Below, in pieces: positions 18,375-26,081 of a DNA stretch of 64,000 bases (its first letter is position 1; every line of letters begins with the position of its first letter). The notes below the pieces were generated by a model, which saw nothing but the letters and a program-made list of their open reading frames with translations, was not told the DNA's origin and did not search any database. Source of the stretch: Holophagales bacterium (GTDB lineage Bacteria; Acidobacteriota; Thermoanaerobaculia; Multivoradales; JAGPDF01); NCBI GenBank assembly GCA_016699405.1, contig CP064972.1, positions 1 through 64,000 on the forward strand, in the 5' to 3' direction. The translations under genes were made by a program, and so were the position numbers.

Positions 18375-18737
18375 TTCGAAACTGCCGCAGCAGGCCGGCT
18401 ACTCGCCACAGCTCCTCACATACCTCGGGGACAAGAAGGTGACGCGCACTCGCCGGGCGAGTCCACCGTCTCGTCCACGACCCGACCTCGGACCACGAAG
18501 ACCTCGTCGTCCTCTGGCTGTGGAGCGAGCAGGCAGGAGTGTCCTCCCACGACACGGCGCTGGCCCTCCACGACCTCTCGGATGCACTGCCGGGCAAAGT
18601 CCACCTGACGCTGCCGGCGACGTGGCGCATTCGGCGGCTCCGCGTTCCCTCGGGACTCCTGCTCCATTTCGCCGACGTCGCTGAGCCGGATCGTACGAAC
18701 TTCGGCACCGTGCCTGTCACGGCCCCGCTCTGCCGAG
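18375..18737 (+). pseudogene. Decayed AbiEi-type antitoxin fragment
   Basis: Conceptual translation in two frames closely matches the intact antitoxin at 25491-26081. The first part (Q-A-G-Y-S-P-Q-L-L-T-Y-L, then R-T-R-R-A) matches its HTH, and, after a frameshift near 18462, the match resumes with H-E/D-E-D-L-V-V-L-W-L-W-S-E-Q-A-G-V and S-H-D-T-A-L-A-L-H-D-L-S-D-A-L-P-G-K, ending around P-V-T-A-P-L near 18735. The N-terminal start and C-terminal third are missing, and no AbiEii toxin follows. It appears to be a dead paralogue left at the edge of the mobile region. Confidence 0.75.
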
Positions 18738-18883
18738 CAGGTGCCAGCCGACTTTCTGGTGGCTTCTGGGGTGGTGCCAGGCAAGGTGGGCCCATCCGAG
18801 GGACCGCGAATCGGCTGGCACTTTCTGCCGGCACGACGGGCCGCAGTCGGTGGGCACGCAGAGGCTGGAGATTCTCGTCCGGC

Positions 18884-18920
18884 TTGATAACGAGCAAATA
18901 GAGCGCTCATATGAGCGCTC
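18884..18920 (+). promoter_or_regulatory. Promoter with a perfect 20-bp palindrome abutting the start codon
   Basis: GAGCGCTCATATGAGCGCTC (18901-18920) is a perfect palindrome made of two GAGCGCTC units and ends directly at the ATG of the HTH gene. A -35-like TTGATA (18884-18889) and a weak -10 TCATAT (18907-18912) with 17-bp spacing would place transcription start at about the ATG, giving a leaderless mRNA with the operator inside the promoter. A further GCTCATGAGC-like half lies just inside the gene. It is probably the autoregulatory site of the HTH protein. Confidence 0.6.
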
Positions 18921-19256
18921 ATGAAGCTCATGAGCGCGAGCCCGTTCGGCGGTCGCACGCGCACCCGCGTGCTGGTGGCGTTGAGCCTGCTCGAGACCAG
19001 CTTTCCGCGCGAGCTGGCGCGTCTGCTGGCCGCCCCGGTGTCCGGCGTCCGGCAGGCGCTCGCCAGCCTCGAGCGCGACGGTCTCGTGGCCGGCCGCCTC
19101 GTCGGCAAAACCCGTCTGGTTCGCCTCGATCCGGGCTACTTTGCTCGTCGGGAGCTCGCGTCGTACCTCGCGAGACTCGCCGACGCGGAGCCGGAATTGC
19201 GATCGGGCGTGAGCCAGCTGCGCCGCCGGCCCCGCGCGACGGGCAAACCGCCTTGA
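18921..19256 (+). CDS. Small winged-helix regulator, probable antitoxin-like partner
   Basis: 111-residue DNA-binding protein. Residues about 12-75 form a winged helix of ArsR/MarR type (R-V-L-V-A-L-S-L-L-E-T-S-F-P-R-E-L-A-R-L-L, V-R-Q-A-L-A-S-L-E-R-D-G-L-V-A-G-R). The tail is short and basic. There is no metal-binding cysteine pattern of classic ArsR proteins. It starts right at a 20-bp palindrome, which suggests autoregulation, and its stop overlaps the TTG start of the following nucleotidyltransferase (TTGA), so the two are coupled. The pair resembles nucleotidyltransferase toxin/antitoxin modules such as AbiE in logic but not in detail. ATG 18930 is a possible alternative start. Confidence 0.7.
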   Translation: MKLMSASPFGGRTRTRVLVALSLLETSFPRELARLLAAPVSGVRQALASLERDGLVAGRLVGKTRLVRLDPGYFARRELASYLARLADAEPELRSGVSQLRRRPRATGKPP

Positions 19257-19801
19257 AGATCACGGCGAGCACTCCGCTCGAGAAGGTGGCCGTCGCGGTC
19301 GGTGAAGCGCTCGCCAGCCACGGGATCCGTGCGGTCCTGACGGGTGGGGCCTGCGCCGGGATCTACTCCGGAGGACTCTTCTCCTCGCAAGACGTGGATT
19401 TCGTCCTCGCCGGCCACGTCGATCTCACGCGCCTCGATGACGCGATGGCCACTCTCGAATTCGCTCGAAAGGGAAACCGCTACGTGCATCCTCGGTCGCC
19501 CTTCTGGGTCGAGTTTCCCCGCGGGCCGCTCGGCGTAGGCACCGACCTGGACGTGCGGCCGGTGCCGCTGCGGTCGTCCCGTCGGACGACGCTGGCGCTC
19601 TCGCCGACGGATTCCTGCCGCAATCGTCTCGCGGCCTTCTTTCACTGGTCCGATCGCCAGAGTCTCGCCGTCGCGGTCGAGATCGCCCATCGGCACGACG
19701 TCGACCTCGCGCGGATCCGGCGTTGGAGTCGAGTCGAGGGGCACGCCGTTCGCTTCGCGGAGTTCGAGCGCGAGCTCGAGCGCCGGAAGCACAGTCGCTG
19801 A
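19253..19801 (+). CDS. Nucleotidyltransferase-fold protein (candidate toxin or MNT-type enzyme)
   Basis: 182-residue protein with the polymerase-beta superfamily signature: G31-G32 in L-T-G-G-A-C-A-G-I-Y and an S-Q-D47-V-D49 pair 15 residues later, the usual GG...DxD arrangement that binds metal and nucleotide. No HEPN domain is fused. The TTG at 19253 is chosen because it overlaps the TGA of the upstream HTH gene by four bases. A shorter relative of AbiEii-type or MNT-type transferases is the closest idea; whether it modifies RNA, protein or antibiotics cannot be told. It lies between a dead AbiEi copy and the plasmid repA gene. Confidence 0.65.
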   Translation: MKITASTPLEKVAVAVGEALASHGIRAVLTGGACAGIYSGGLFSSQDVDFVLAGHVDLTRLDDAMATLEFARKGNRYVHPRSPFWVEFPRGPLGVGTDLDVRPVPLRSSRRTTLALSPTDSCRNRLAAFFHWSDRQSLAVAVEIAHRHDVDLARIRRWSRVEGHAVRFAEFERELERRKHSR

Positions 19802-20054
19802 ATCCGAGACCCGCCAGACCGTTGGATCGAAAAGGGAATTGGTGGACCAACTCACTCCGAGTTCGAACACCCCTGGAGATTCGAACACCCTGGTTTCCTG
19901 GCTTCGGGAAGTCGCGGCGCTGAGGCAGGCCGCATGATCGTGGGCCTGCCTCCGGTTCCCGTACGCCGTCCCCGGAGGAGCCCGCAAGGGCGCCGCCTCG
20001 GGGCCGGCGTCCCTCTCTGGTATCCGCTGCCCGGCAGCGGTGCGGAGGGGCCCA

Positions 20055-21077
20055 ATGGCTGGAAGTACCGCTTGGAAGTCCGCGACCCCGCAGCTCTCGT
20101 TGGTGCTCCCTGGCGTTCCAGCGTCACAGTTTCATTCTACAGATGTTGAGATCGGATCGCGCAAGGCCAGGCGCTCCGGCAGCCTGATCCGGCAGGCGCT
20201 CTACCTCGACCAGGAGGACGCCTACGCCGCCGGCGAGGTCGGCTTCCTGGCCCGGGCGCTCGTCCAGGCGACGCTCCCCCACAGCGACCCGAAGGCCAAC
20301 GAGTTCGTCCGGCGCAACGGGCATTTCACGCTCTCGATCCTGGCCCCGAAGGACGTAGGGCTGCCCTACGGCCGCTACCCGCGCCTGGTCCTCGCCTACC
20401 TCACGACCGAGGCGGTGCGTCGCAAGAGCCCCGACGTCGAGCTCGGCAGCCACTTCTCCCACTTCTGCGCCGCCCTTGGCATTCCGCCGACGACCGGCCC
20501 GCGAGGCTCGCTACCGATGCTCCGGGATCAGCTCCAGCGACTCTTCGCCTCGACCTTCCAGTGCATCTTCCACGACGAGAGCCAGGGGCGGCACGCCGGC
20601 GACGGCTTCCTGATCGCCGAGAAGCGGGAGCTCTGGTGGGACCCTCGGCCCGGCAAGGGCGAGGCCGCCTGGGGCTCCCACGTCGTCCTTTCCGACCGGT
20701 TCTACCGGGAGGCGACCGAGGCGCCGGTGCCACTCGACCTCCGGGTGCTTCGCGCCCTGCGGTCGCCCTTTGAGATCGACATCTACGTCTGGCTGACATG
20801 GCGCTTCTTCCGGCTCCGCAGGCCGGTGACGATCCCGTGGGCGTCCCTGGCGCTCCAGTTCGGGTCGGGGTACGCGAACCCGCGGCACTTCAAGAAGCGG
20901 TTCCTGGGCTACCTGCGGAGCGTCATCGACTACTACCCCGAGATTCGACTCGAGAGCGCCTCGAGTGGGCTCCTGCTCAGGCCATCGCCAACCCATGTCG
21001 AACCGCAGGTGTCGCGGCGGCCCAGAGCGCATGCAGCCGGGATAGGCATCGGATTGCGGGGCCGCGAGTCGATCTAG
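20055..21077 (+). CDS. repA: Plasmid replication initiator, RepA_C family
   Basis: Replication protein of 340 residues resembling plasmid-encoded RepA (RepA_C, PF04796). Diagnostic stretches are L-P-Y-G-R-Y-P-R-L-V-L-A-Y-L-T-T-E-A-V-R, L-G-S-H-F-S-H-F-C-A-A-L-G, L-R-D-Q-L-Q-R-L-F-A-S-T-F, and F-E-I-D-I-Y-V-W-L-T-W-R near the C-terminus. ATG 20055 is preferred over GTG 20040 because GGAGGGG precedes it at good spacing. It would bind iterons at an origin; the nearest iteron-like array is far downstream at 32.8 kb. It marks the left part of the plasmid backbone. No partition gene is next to it; parAB are at 51-52.7 kb. Confidence 0.85.
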   Translation: MAGSTAWKSATPQLSLVLPGVPASQFHSTDVEIGSRKARRSGSLIRQALYLDQEDAYAAGEVGFLARALVQATLPHSDPKANEFVRRNGHFTLSILAPKDVGLPYGRYPRLVLAYLTTEAVRRKSPDVELGSHFSHFCAALGIPPTTGPRGSLPMLRDQLQRLFASTFQCIFHDESQGRHAGDGFLIAEKRELWWDPRPGKGEAAWGSHVVLSDRFYREATEAPVPLDLRVLRALRSPFEIDIYVWLTWRFFRLRRPVTIPWASLALQFGSGYANPRHFKKRFLGYLRSVIDYYPEIRLESASSGLLLRPSPTHVEPQVSRRPRAHAAGIGIGLRGRESI

Positions 21078-23194
21078 TCCCACCAACTGGTTGGGCCGGC
21101 GATGGTGGCGCGCTTCTGCCGGCTCTCAACAATCAGGCCACTCGGCGTCCAGTACACCCGACGGATAGGGTCTCTCGAGAGCACGGAGCCCACATAGCTT
21201 CCATCCTCGTTCAACCAGCGGAACCGGTTCTTCTCCAAGAGCCCGATTCCCGTTTGCGCGACGATGAGGTCTCCGCCATCGGTTGTGTCCACCACGGCGT
21301 GGAGCGTCTCCCCTCGAAGAACGTACAAGCGCGTGTCGGTGAGGAAGTACAGGAAGTCCCCGGTGTCAGCAATGCGATGTGGGGCAGTTCCAGTCTGGAA
21401 GACGCGCAGTGGATTTCCAGACGGACTCACCTGGACGATTTGTCCGGAAGCGCTCGCGAGGAACGCCTCGTTCGATCTGCCCGCGAACGCCGCCGCGTTG
21501 ATCCAGTCAGAGGCGTGCAGCTCGCTCACCTGCATGCTGAAGCTGATCGAGAGGTTCTGCCCGCCCACCTGCACGCTCGTCTGGCCGAGTCTCTTCTCGT
21601 ACTTGACGCCCGTGTACGCCGACAAGGACGCCAGGTCGAGGCCCGTGAGCAACTCAGCAGCGCTCGTGATCTCCTTCATGCGCTCTTCGGACTTGGGATC
21701 TCCGGGGTTGAGATCTGGATGCCACCGCCGCGCCAGCTCCCGGTACCGGCTCTTGAACTCGTCCTGTGAGAACGGAAGCTGGAGGTCCATGACTGCGAGT
21801 GCCTTGGAAACCTCGTCGCTGGTGCCAACTTGGGCTGCCTCTCCTGAGACTGGGCGCCACTCCTCCTTGATGGGGAACTTCAGGCCCCATAGCCCGCGCC
21901 CGTCGGCCGTCAGGCACCAGGCCTCGTCCACACCGGAGACGATGTAGCGGGAGTTGTCGCAGGACAGAGCGACGGACCGCAGGCAGTTCTTGAGTCTCGT
22001 TCGATCGAGATCCAGCCTCTTGCAGAGCCTCTCGACCTCGAGATCGCCCGACATCGGCGTCTCGATGAACGGGCGAAGGTCGGCGTCGTAGGCATGAAGC
22101 ACACACTCACGCGAGAGCGCGATGAGGCCGTTCCCGAGAGGATTCGTGGCAACGCGATAGACATCGTGAAGCAACGGAGCAGAGGCAGAAGTCTCCCCCC
22201 TTGGACCGTAGCGAACGGCTGAGGCCCTGGCATTGGGAAAGGCGGCTGCCTTGCCGAGATCGTCGAGCAGGAGGAGGCCTTGGTTGATCGAATGGAACTT
22301 CCGAAAGGCCGGATCGGGCCGTTCAGCCGTCGGGATCTTCTCGGTTGTGGTGATCCTCCAGGTCGGCGCTTCCCGTACCTCGAAGGCTTCGTCTGGGATC
22401 TCGATCGCTGTCGCCACACGCCCCTGGGCTGCCTCCTCCCAGCGAAGAGGCGCCCGCGGCAGGGGCACGAGCGGGATCCTGCTGGTGTCGATCTCGACGA
22501 GTCTCAAGGGCGCGCGGTCGACTCGGTGGGAACGCACCTCCCTGGCAGGCTGGGGCGCTGGAGCCTCCGCAGCATTCGCCATGTACAGTGCGTAGGTCGA
22601 TCCCTGCCTCACTCTTCGGATGCGTCCCGCCTTCTCGAGCCAGGAGATCAAGGTCGCGAGTCTTCTCCCGTCGTCGAATCCGACGAGTACCTTGATGCTG
22701 GTCTGCGGGCACCCGGGACGAGCTTCGATCGCCTTAGAGATCTTGCCGAAGAGGTCCAGGTTCTCGAGGTGACGCTGCGGCTCGTCCTTCCATGGGGCGA
22801 GCTCCGGAACCGACTCGACGATCCTCTTCATCTCCGCGAGCGCGTCGCGATCTCCTGCGAGGGCGAGCATGATCCCGCCCTGTTCGAGGCCTGGGATTCC
22901 CTGGAGGTCGAACGAGCCGTATTCGCGCTTCGTGCTGCGGACCAGCGCTGGCAGCTGGTTCAGGTTCTTTCTCGCGAGAGTTGCGGCCGTCGCGTAGTCG
23001 CGGGCCGACACCGCCTCGAGCATTCGCCCCATGGTCTCGAAGTAGGGTGTGCTTCCAGCGGCACCTTGTGTGGCAGCGGATTGGCTGTCGAAGACAGGCC
23101 GTTCCGGTTGCGCGTCGATCGCAGCCGACTGGCGCGAGGCGCCCGGGTTTGGTGACCCACTGCGACCGAAGAGATCCTTCAGGAAGCGCAGCAT
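21074..23194 (-). CDS. J-domain protein with a winged helix and propeller-like segments
   Basis: 706-residue protein of unknown function. Visible parts are a basic N-terminus, helical region 50-150, a winged-helix-like segment around 163-205 (R-R-L-A-T-L-I-S-W-L-E-K-A-G-R-I-R-R-V), beta-rich repeats at about 295-445, a J-domain at about 473-519 with its H-P-D triad at 492-494, and more beta-rich repeats to the end that look like propeller blades. A J-domain inserted within a propeller is unusual and suggests recruitment of a DnaK-type chaperone. It is downstream of the small gene at 23241-23702, 46 bp apart, probably one operon. Its 3' end overlaps that of repA by 4 bp on the other strand. 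Base composition is lower in GC than the backbone, fitting acquired cargo. It may be a defence or stress module; no known system was recognised. Confidence 0.7.
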   Translation of the reverse strand: MLRFLKDLFGRSGSPNPGASRQSAAIDAQPERPVFDSQSAATQGAAGSTPYFETMGRMLEAVSARDYATAATLARKNLNQLPALVRSTKREYGSFDLQGIPGLEQGGIMLALAGDRDALAEMKRIVESVPELAPWKDEPQRHLENLDLFGKISKAIEARPGCPQTSIKVLVGFDDGRRLATLISWLEKAGRIRRVRQGSTYALYMANAAEAPAPQPAREVRSHRVDRAPLRLVEIDTSRIPLVPLPRAPLRWEEAAQGRVATAIEIPDEAFEVREAPTWRITTTEKIPTAERPDPAFRKFHSINQGLLLLDDLGKAAAFPNARASAVRYGPRGETSASAPLLHDVYRVATNPLGNGLIALSRECVLHAYDADLRPFIETPMSGDLEVERLCKRLDLDRTRLKNCLRSVALSCDNSRYIVSGVDEAWCLTADGRGLWGLKFPIKEEWRPVSGEAAQVGTSDEVSKALAVMDLQLPFSQDEFKSRYRELARRWHPDLNPGDPKSEERMKEITSAAELLTGLDLASLSAYTGVKYEKRLGQTSVQVGGQNLSISFSMQVSELHASDWINAAAFAGRSNEAFLASASGQIVQVSPSGNPLRVFQTGTAPHRIADTGDFLYFLTDTRLYVLRGETLHAVVDTTDGGDLIVAQTGIGLLEKNRFRWLNEDGSYVGSVLSRDPIRRVYWTPSGLIVESRQKRATIAGPTSWWD

Positions 23195-23240
23195 GAGCCC
23201 TCATCGTGGCGGTCCAAGGCGAACGCTGTGGTCTCGGCGG

Positions 23241-23702
23241 TCAATTGGATGGCGGCCCTGCTACCTTTGCCAGCTCAGTCCGAAGCCCCTCTTGGACCGC
23301 TCGAAGTCGCGGATTCTCGGGATACCTCTGCAGCCCCTGCTCGATCACGGACATAGCGCGCTCAAGCAACTCGAGCCGCTTCTTCGGGGTCTTGAGTTTG
23401 GCCGCCTTCTCGGACAATCCAACGGCCTCGTTGACGAGCACCTGCGTCGGAAAGGATTCGGCAAGCCCCTCCATGGAGACCCTGAGCGATTGCCTCGTAT
23501 AGGCGGGGAGTCCCATCGCCGCTGCCTGGTGGTACGCCTCGATCGCCAGCTCGTAGCGTGCCGTAGCAGTCTCCGGGTTCTTCGACGAGAGTGCGATGTT
23601 GAGGGAATCAGTGAAGATCTCGAGCATGCGCTGAGCGTCGAAGGTCCCGGCGTATTGCCCGGAGTACCGTGAGGACGAGCGAGGGGGTATCGGCGAGTTC
23701 AT
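23241..23702 (-). CDS. Small helical protein, partner of the J-domain protein
   Basis: 153 residues, almost entirely alpha-helical, resembling TPR-like hairpins: A-T-A-R-Y-E-L-A-I-E-A-Y-H-Q-A, K-K-R-L-E-L-L-E-R-A-M-S-V-I-E-Q-G-L and Y-P-E-N-P-R-L-R-A-V. There is no signal peptide or membrane segment. It is the first gene of the probable two-gene operon with the J-domain protein. Function unknown; a protein-protein adaptor is the simplest guess. Confidence 0.6.
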   Translation of the reverse strand: MNSPIPPRSSSRYSGQYAGTFDAQRMLEIFTDSLNIALSSKNPETATARYELAIEAYHQAAAMGLPAYTRQSLRVSMEGLAESFPTQVLVNEAVGLSEKAAKLKTPKKRLELLERAMSVIEQGLQRYPENPRLRAVQEGLRTELAKVAGPPSN

Positions 23703-23806
23703 TGAATCTCCTCCACGCCTTCGGCAAGCTGGGCTGCCGAGCCATCTTGGCGCCCTCCAGCCAGATCTGCAACCGATGAAAGTGTGACGCCGCCGATGGA
23801 ACCAGC

Positions 23807-25399
23807 CTAGTCGGCATCCGCCGGCAGAGGCGTGTAGACGATGACCTCCTCAGCCTGTCCGGCGGGGAGGCCCGGTAGTCGGGGTCGGCTCGGCCGCTGC
23901 CCTGCCGCGACCCTGGCCCAGTAGCCGCGTGGGGGGACGGGGATTCGAAGACGCTTGCAGGCCTTGGCGAGTCCGCGGCCGGACAGTCCCCACTCGGTGG
24001 CCAACGTCTCCACCGGCACCGCCCACACGCGTTCGAACAGCTTCTGGCGGTCGAGGCGGACCTCGATCGCGCCGGAGCGCCAGTTGCCAATGCGCTCGGT
24101 GCGGTAGAGGATCGCTGCCGCTTTGGTGGCGGTTGGCTTCGGGCGCTCGATGTCCAGTTTGTCGAGCATCTCCCGTGCTCGGGTCGGACGGGAGCGATCG
24201 AACGCGCTCCGAGCGAGTCGGCTTTCCGGTATCAGGCCGACCTTCTTCATGCGGTTCCGGATGCTCCCCGTCCTGGCCAGCTCCGAGAGAACCTCCTTCG
24301 AGCAGTGGTCGTCGGTCGCGAGCAGCCGCATCACGTCGGTGAACTCCCAGTCGCTGCAACGGAGAAGGTCTCGCCGTGCGCTCGCGATCACGCCAGGGGA
24401 CGCCGCCTGCCATCGGACGCCCGTGGCGAACAGCACTCGGAGCGCCTCGATCGGTCGATGCTCGCGGAAGCGGTACTGAATGCGAGCCAACTGGATCGCG
24501 ATGACCGCACCGGCGTCGGTCGGTGGTTTCTGGCGGAGCAGGATCGCGACCACATTCTCGTTGGCCGCCGAGCGGTACAGCTCGTCGAAGTCGTCCAAGG
24601 TCGGATCCGGCTCGAGCTTCTCGAGGATCACCGCGTGCCCACTGCCGCAGGCGGCCTCGATCGCGCTGTGTCGATCCTCGTCTTCCGGCTCGTTGTCGAC
24701 GTATTCCAGGTAGCTAAGCCACGGTACGTGGGCGTGCGGGTCCGCGCCGGCCCAGAGGCAGAGCATCACGCCCTTCTCGTGCCCTTCTCCCGCGTGGTGG
24801 GCAAGGGCGATGTCCAGTTCCGCCTGCAATCTGGGGTCGCCGGTCCGATGCCGCTTGACGAAGCCGAAGAGCGGTTTGTTGCTCGTGTGCTCGCCGAGCG
24901 CGTGAGCGATGGCGTGATCCTTCGTGAGGTCCAGCCCGAGGCCGAGAAAGCGCTCGAAGAGCTGCGAGTCGTAGGTCGCGAGGAGAGTGTCGACGCAGAC
25001 GGAGCGCGGGTTGGCGCCCCAGGCCAGGAGCAATTCGAGCAGATCCTGTCGGCGCATCGACAGCGCCGTATCGAGCGGATTCTTCGGTTCGAGGGTGAGA
25101 TCGTAGCCGTTGGCCAGGAGCAGCAGAGTCAGGGCTTGGTCTTGGCGCTCCAACGCGATTCCGAGCGCCGTACCTTGCCGCCGACGCTCCGGAGATCCAG
25201 CCGCGAGCTGCAGCGGTCGCCCGGCCTGAATCCAGCGCTCCACGTCGTAGAGCCGGCCGGATCGGCAGAGCTCGAGGAGCTCCGCGAGGTCTCCCGGCGC
25301 GGCGGTGAGTCGCGCTGGACGTCGTGGGTCACCGGGCGAAGGGTTCGTCCTCGGGTCGACGAACGACACAGCACGAGGCTGATTGGAGGTCGAGGCCAT
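23807..25399 (-). CDS. Ankyrin-type repeat protein with C-terminal HTH-like domain
   Basis: 530-residue soluble protein. Residues about 35-330 are ankyrin-like helical repeats (A-L-G-I-A-L-E-R-Q-D-Q-A-L-T-L-L-L-L-A-N-G, L-L-E-L-L-L-A-W-G-A-N-P, V-M-L-C-L-W-A-G-A-D-P-H). The C-terminus carries a HTH-like region shared by many hypothetical proteins: L-F-E-R-V-W-A-V-P-V-E-T-L-A-T-E-W-G-L-S then R-I-P-V-P-P-R-G-Y-W-A-R. This suggests DNA binding steered by a repeat sensor. It is read away from the AbiE pair, with 91 bp between, and the AbiE promoter palindrome lies in that gap. GGAG precedes the ATG. It may be a co-acquired regulator or an independent defence gene; function unknown. Confidence 0.65.
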   Translation of the reverse strand: MASTSNQPRAVSFVDPRTNPSPGDPRRPARLTAAPGDLAELLELCRSGRLYDVERWIQAGRPLQLAAGSPERRRQGTALGIALERQDQALTLLLLANGYDLTLEPKNPLDTALSMRRQDLLELLLAWGANPRSVCVDTLLATYDSQLFERFLGLGLDLTKDHAIAHALGEHTSNKPLFGFVKRHRTGDPRLQAELDIALAHHAGEGHEKGVMLCLWAGADPHAHVPWLSYLEYVDNEPEDEDRHSAIEAACGSGHAVILEKLEPDPTLDDFDELYRSAANENVVAILLRQKPPTDAGAVIAIQLARIQYRFREHRPIEALRVLFATGVRWQAASPGVIASARRDLLRCSDWEFTDVMRLLATDDHCSKEVLSELARTGSIRNRMKKVGLIPESRLARSAFDRSRPTRAREMLDKLDIERPKPTATKAAAILYRTERIGNWRSGAIEVRLDRQKLFERVWAVPVETLATEWGLSGRGLAKACKRLRIPVPPRGYWARVAAGQRPSRPRLPGLPAGQAEEVIVYTPLPADAD

Positions 25400-25454
25400 C
25401 TCCAGGGGAGGGTAATCGAACAGGGCAGAACCGCCCTCGTGTCCGGACTGGCGC

Positions 25455-25483
25455 TTGCGCGAAAGTTAACCCAGGGTTAACAT
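25455..25483 (+). promoter_or_regulatory. AbiE promoter with 17-bp palindromic operator
   Basis: -35 TTGCGC (25455-25460), 17 bp, -10 TAACAT (25478-25483), seven bases before the ATG at 25491, so the message would be nearly leaderless. The perfect palindrome GTTAACCCAGGGTTAAC (25465-25481, 8-bp arms) fills the spacer and part of the -10. AbiEi antitoxins repress their own promoter through inverted repeats, and this is the likely site. The nearby divergent ankyrin gene may also be affected. Confidence 0.7.
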
Positions 25484-25490
25484 TCGTGCG

Positions 25491-26081
25491 ATGACGTCCC
25501 CTGCTCGAATTCGCCGGTCGCCTGACTGGGACTCCCTCTTCGAAGTGGCCCAGGGCCAGGATGGCTACTTCACGACGGCCCAAGCGGCGCAATCGGGGTA
25601 CTCGCGCCCCCTCCTGCACAAGCACCTGGCCGGCAGGAAGATCGTGCGCGCACGGCGTGGTGTCTATCGGGTCGTGCATTTCCCGGCCAGCGACCGGGAG
25701 GACCTTGTTGTCCTTTGGCTCTGGAGCGAGCAGGCGGGAGTGTTCTCGCACGACACGGCTCTGGCGCTCCACGACCTCTCGGACGCTCTGCCGAGCAAGG
25801 CGCACCTCACGCTGCCGGCGGCGTGGGGTCGTCGGCGCCTGCGTGTGCCCGCGGGTCTCGTGCTCCATTTCGCCGACATCGGCGAGCGGGATCGCGCGAG
25901 CTTCGGAGCCGTTCCGGTAACGGCACCACTTCGGACCCTCAGCGACTGCATCGAGGCTGATCTCGCGCCCGAGCTCCTCGACCAGGCGATAAGCCAGGCG
26001 CGCCGTCGAGGGCTGATCTCGGCTGCCGATGAGGCTCGCCTTCGCAGCCAGCGAAGCGGACGCCGGGCGGAGTCGCGATGA
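25491..26081 (+). CDS. abiEi: AbiEi-family antitoxin/transcriptional repressor
   Basis: 196-residue antitoxin of a type IV toxin-antitoxin system. The N-terminal winged helix (F-T-T-A-Q-A-A-Q-S-G-Y-S-R-P-L-L-H-K-H-L, then R-A-R-R-G-V-Y-R-V) is typical of AbiEi; the middle S-E-Q-A-G-V-F-S-H-D-T-A-L-A-L-H-D-L-S is also a family hallmark. Its stop overlaps the ATG of the toxin gene by four bases (ATGA). The promoter contains a perfect palindrome, consistent with negative autoregulation. A decayed copy of the same gene is at 18.4-18.7 kb. In family members the antitoxin blocks the toxin's effect without direct contact. This is cargo in the conjugative element, where it could provide phage defence and plasmid stability. 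Confidence 0.88.
   Translation: MTSPARIRRSPDWDSLFEVAQGQDGYFTTAQAAQSGYSRPLLHKHLAGRKIVRARRGVYRVVHFPASDREDLVVLWLWSEQAGVFSHDTALALHDLSDALPSKAHLTLPAAWGRRRLRVPAGLVLHFADIGERDRASFGAVPVTAPLRTLSDCIEADLAPELLDQAISQARRRGLISAADEARLRSQRSGRRAESR

Noticed and set aside
15259..18684. Very long plus-strand open frame (1141 codons) opposite the sialidase-like gene
   Set aside because: Composition is G/V/R-rich shadow coding; the minus strand encodes a coherent secreted protein with signal peptide, Asp boxes, ribosome site and terminator.
19862..19890. Two direct copies of TTCGAACACCC, 18 bp apart, near the left edge of the mobile region
   Set aside because: Looked like a tRNA T-arm or attachment core, but no tRNA fold was found and no partner copy was noticed at the other end.
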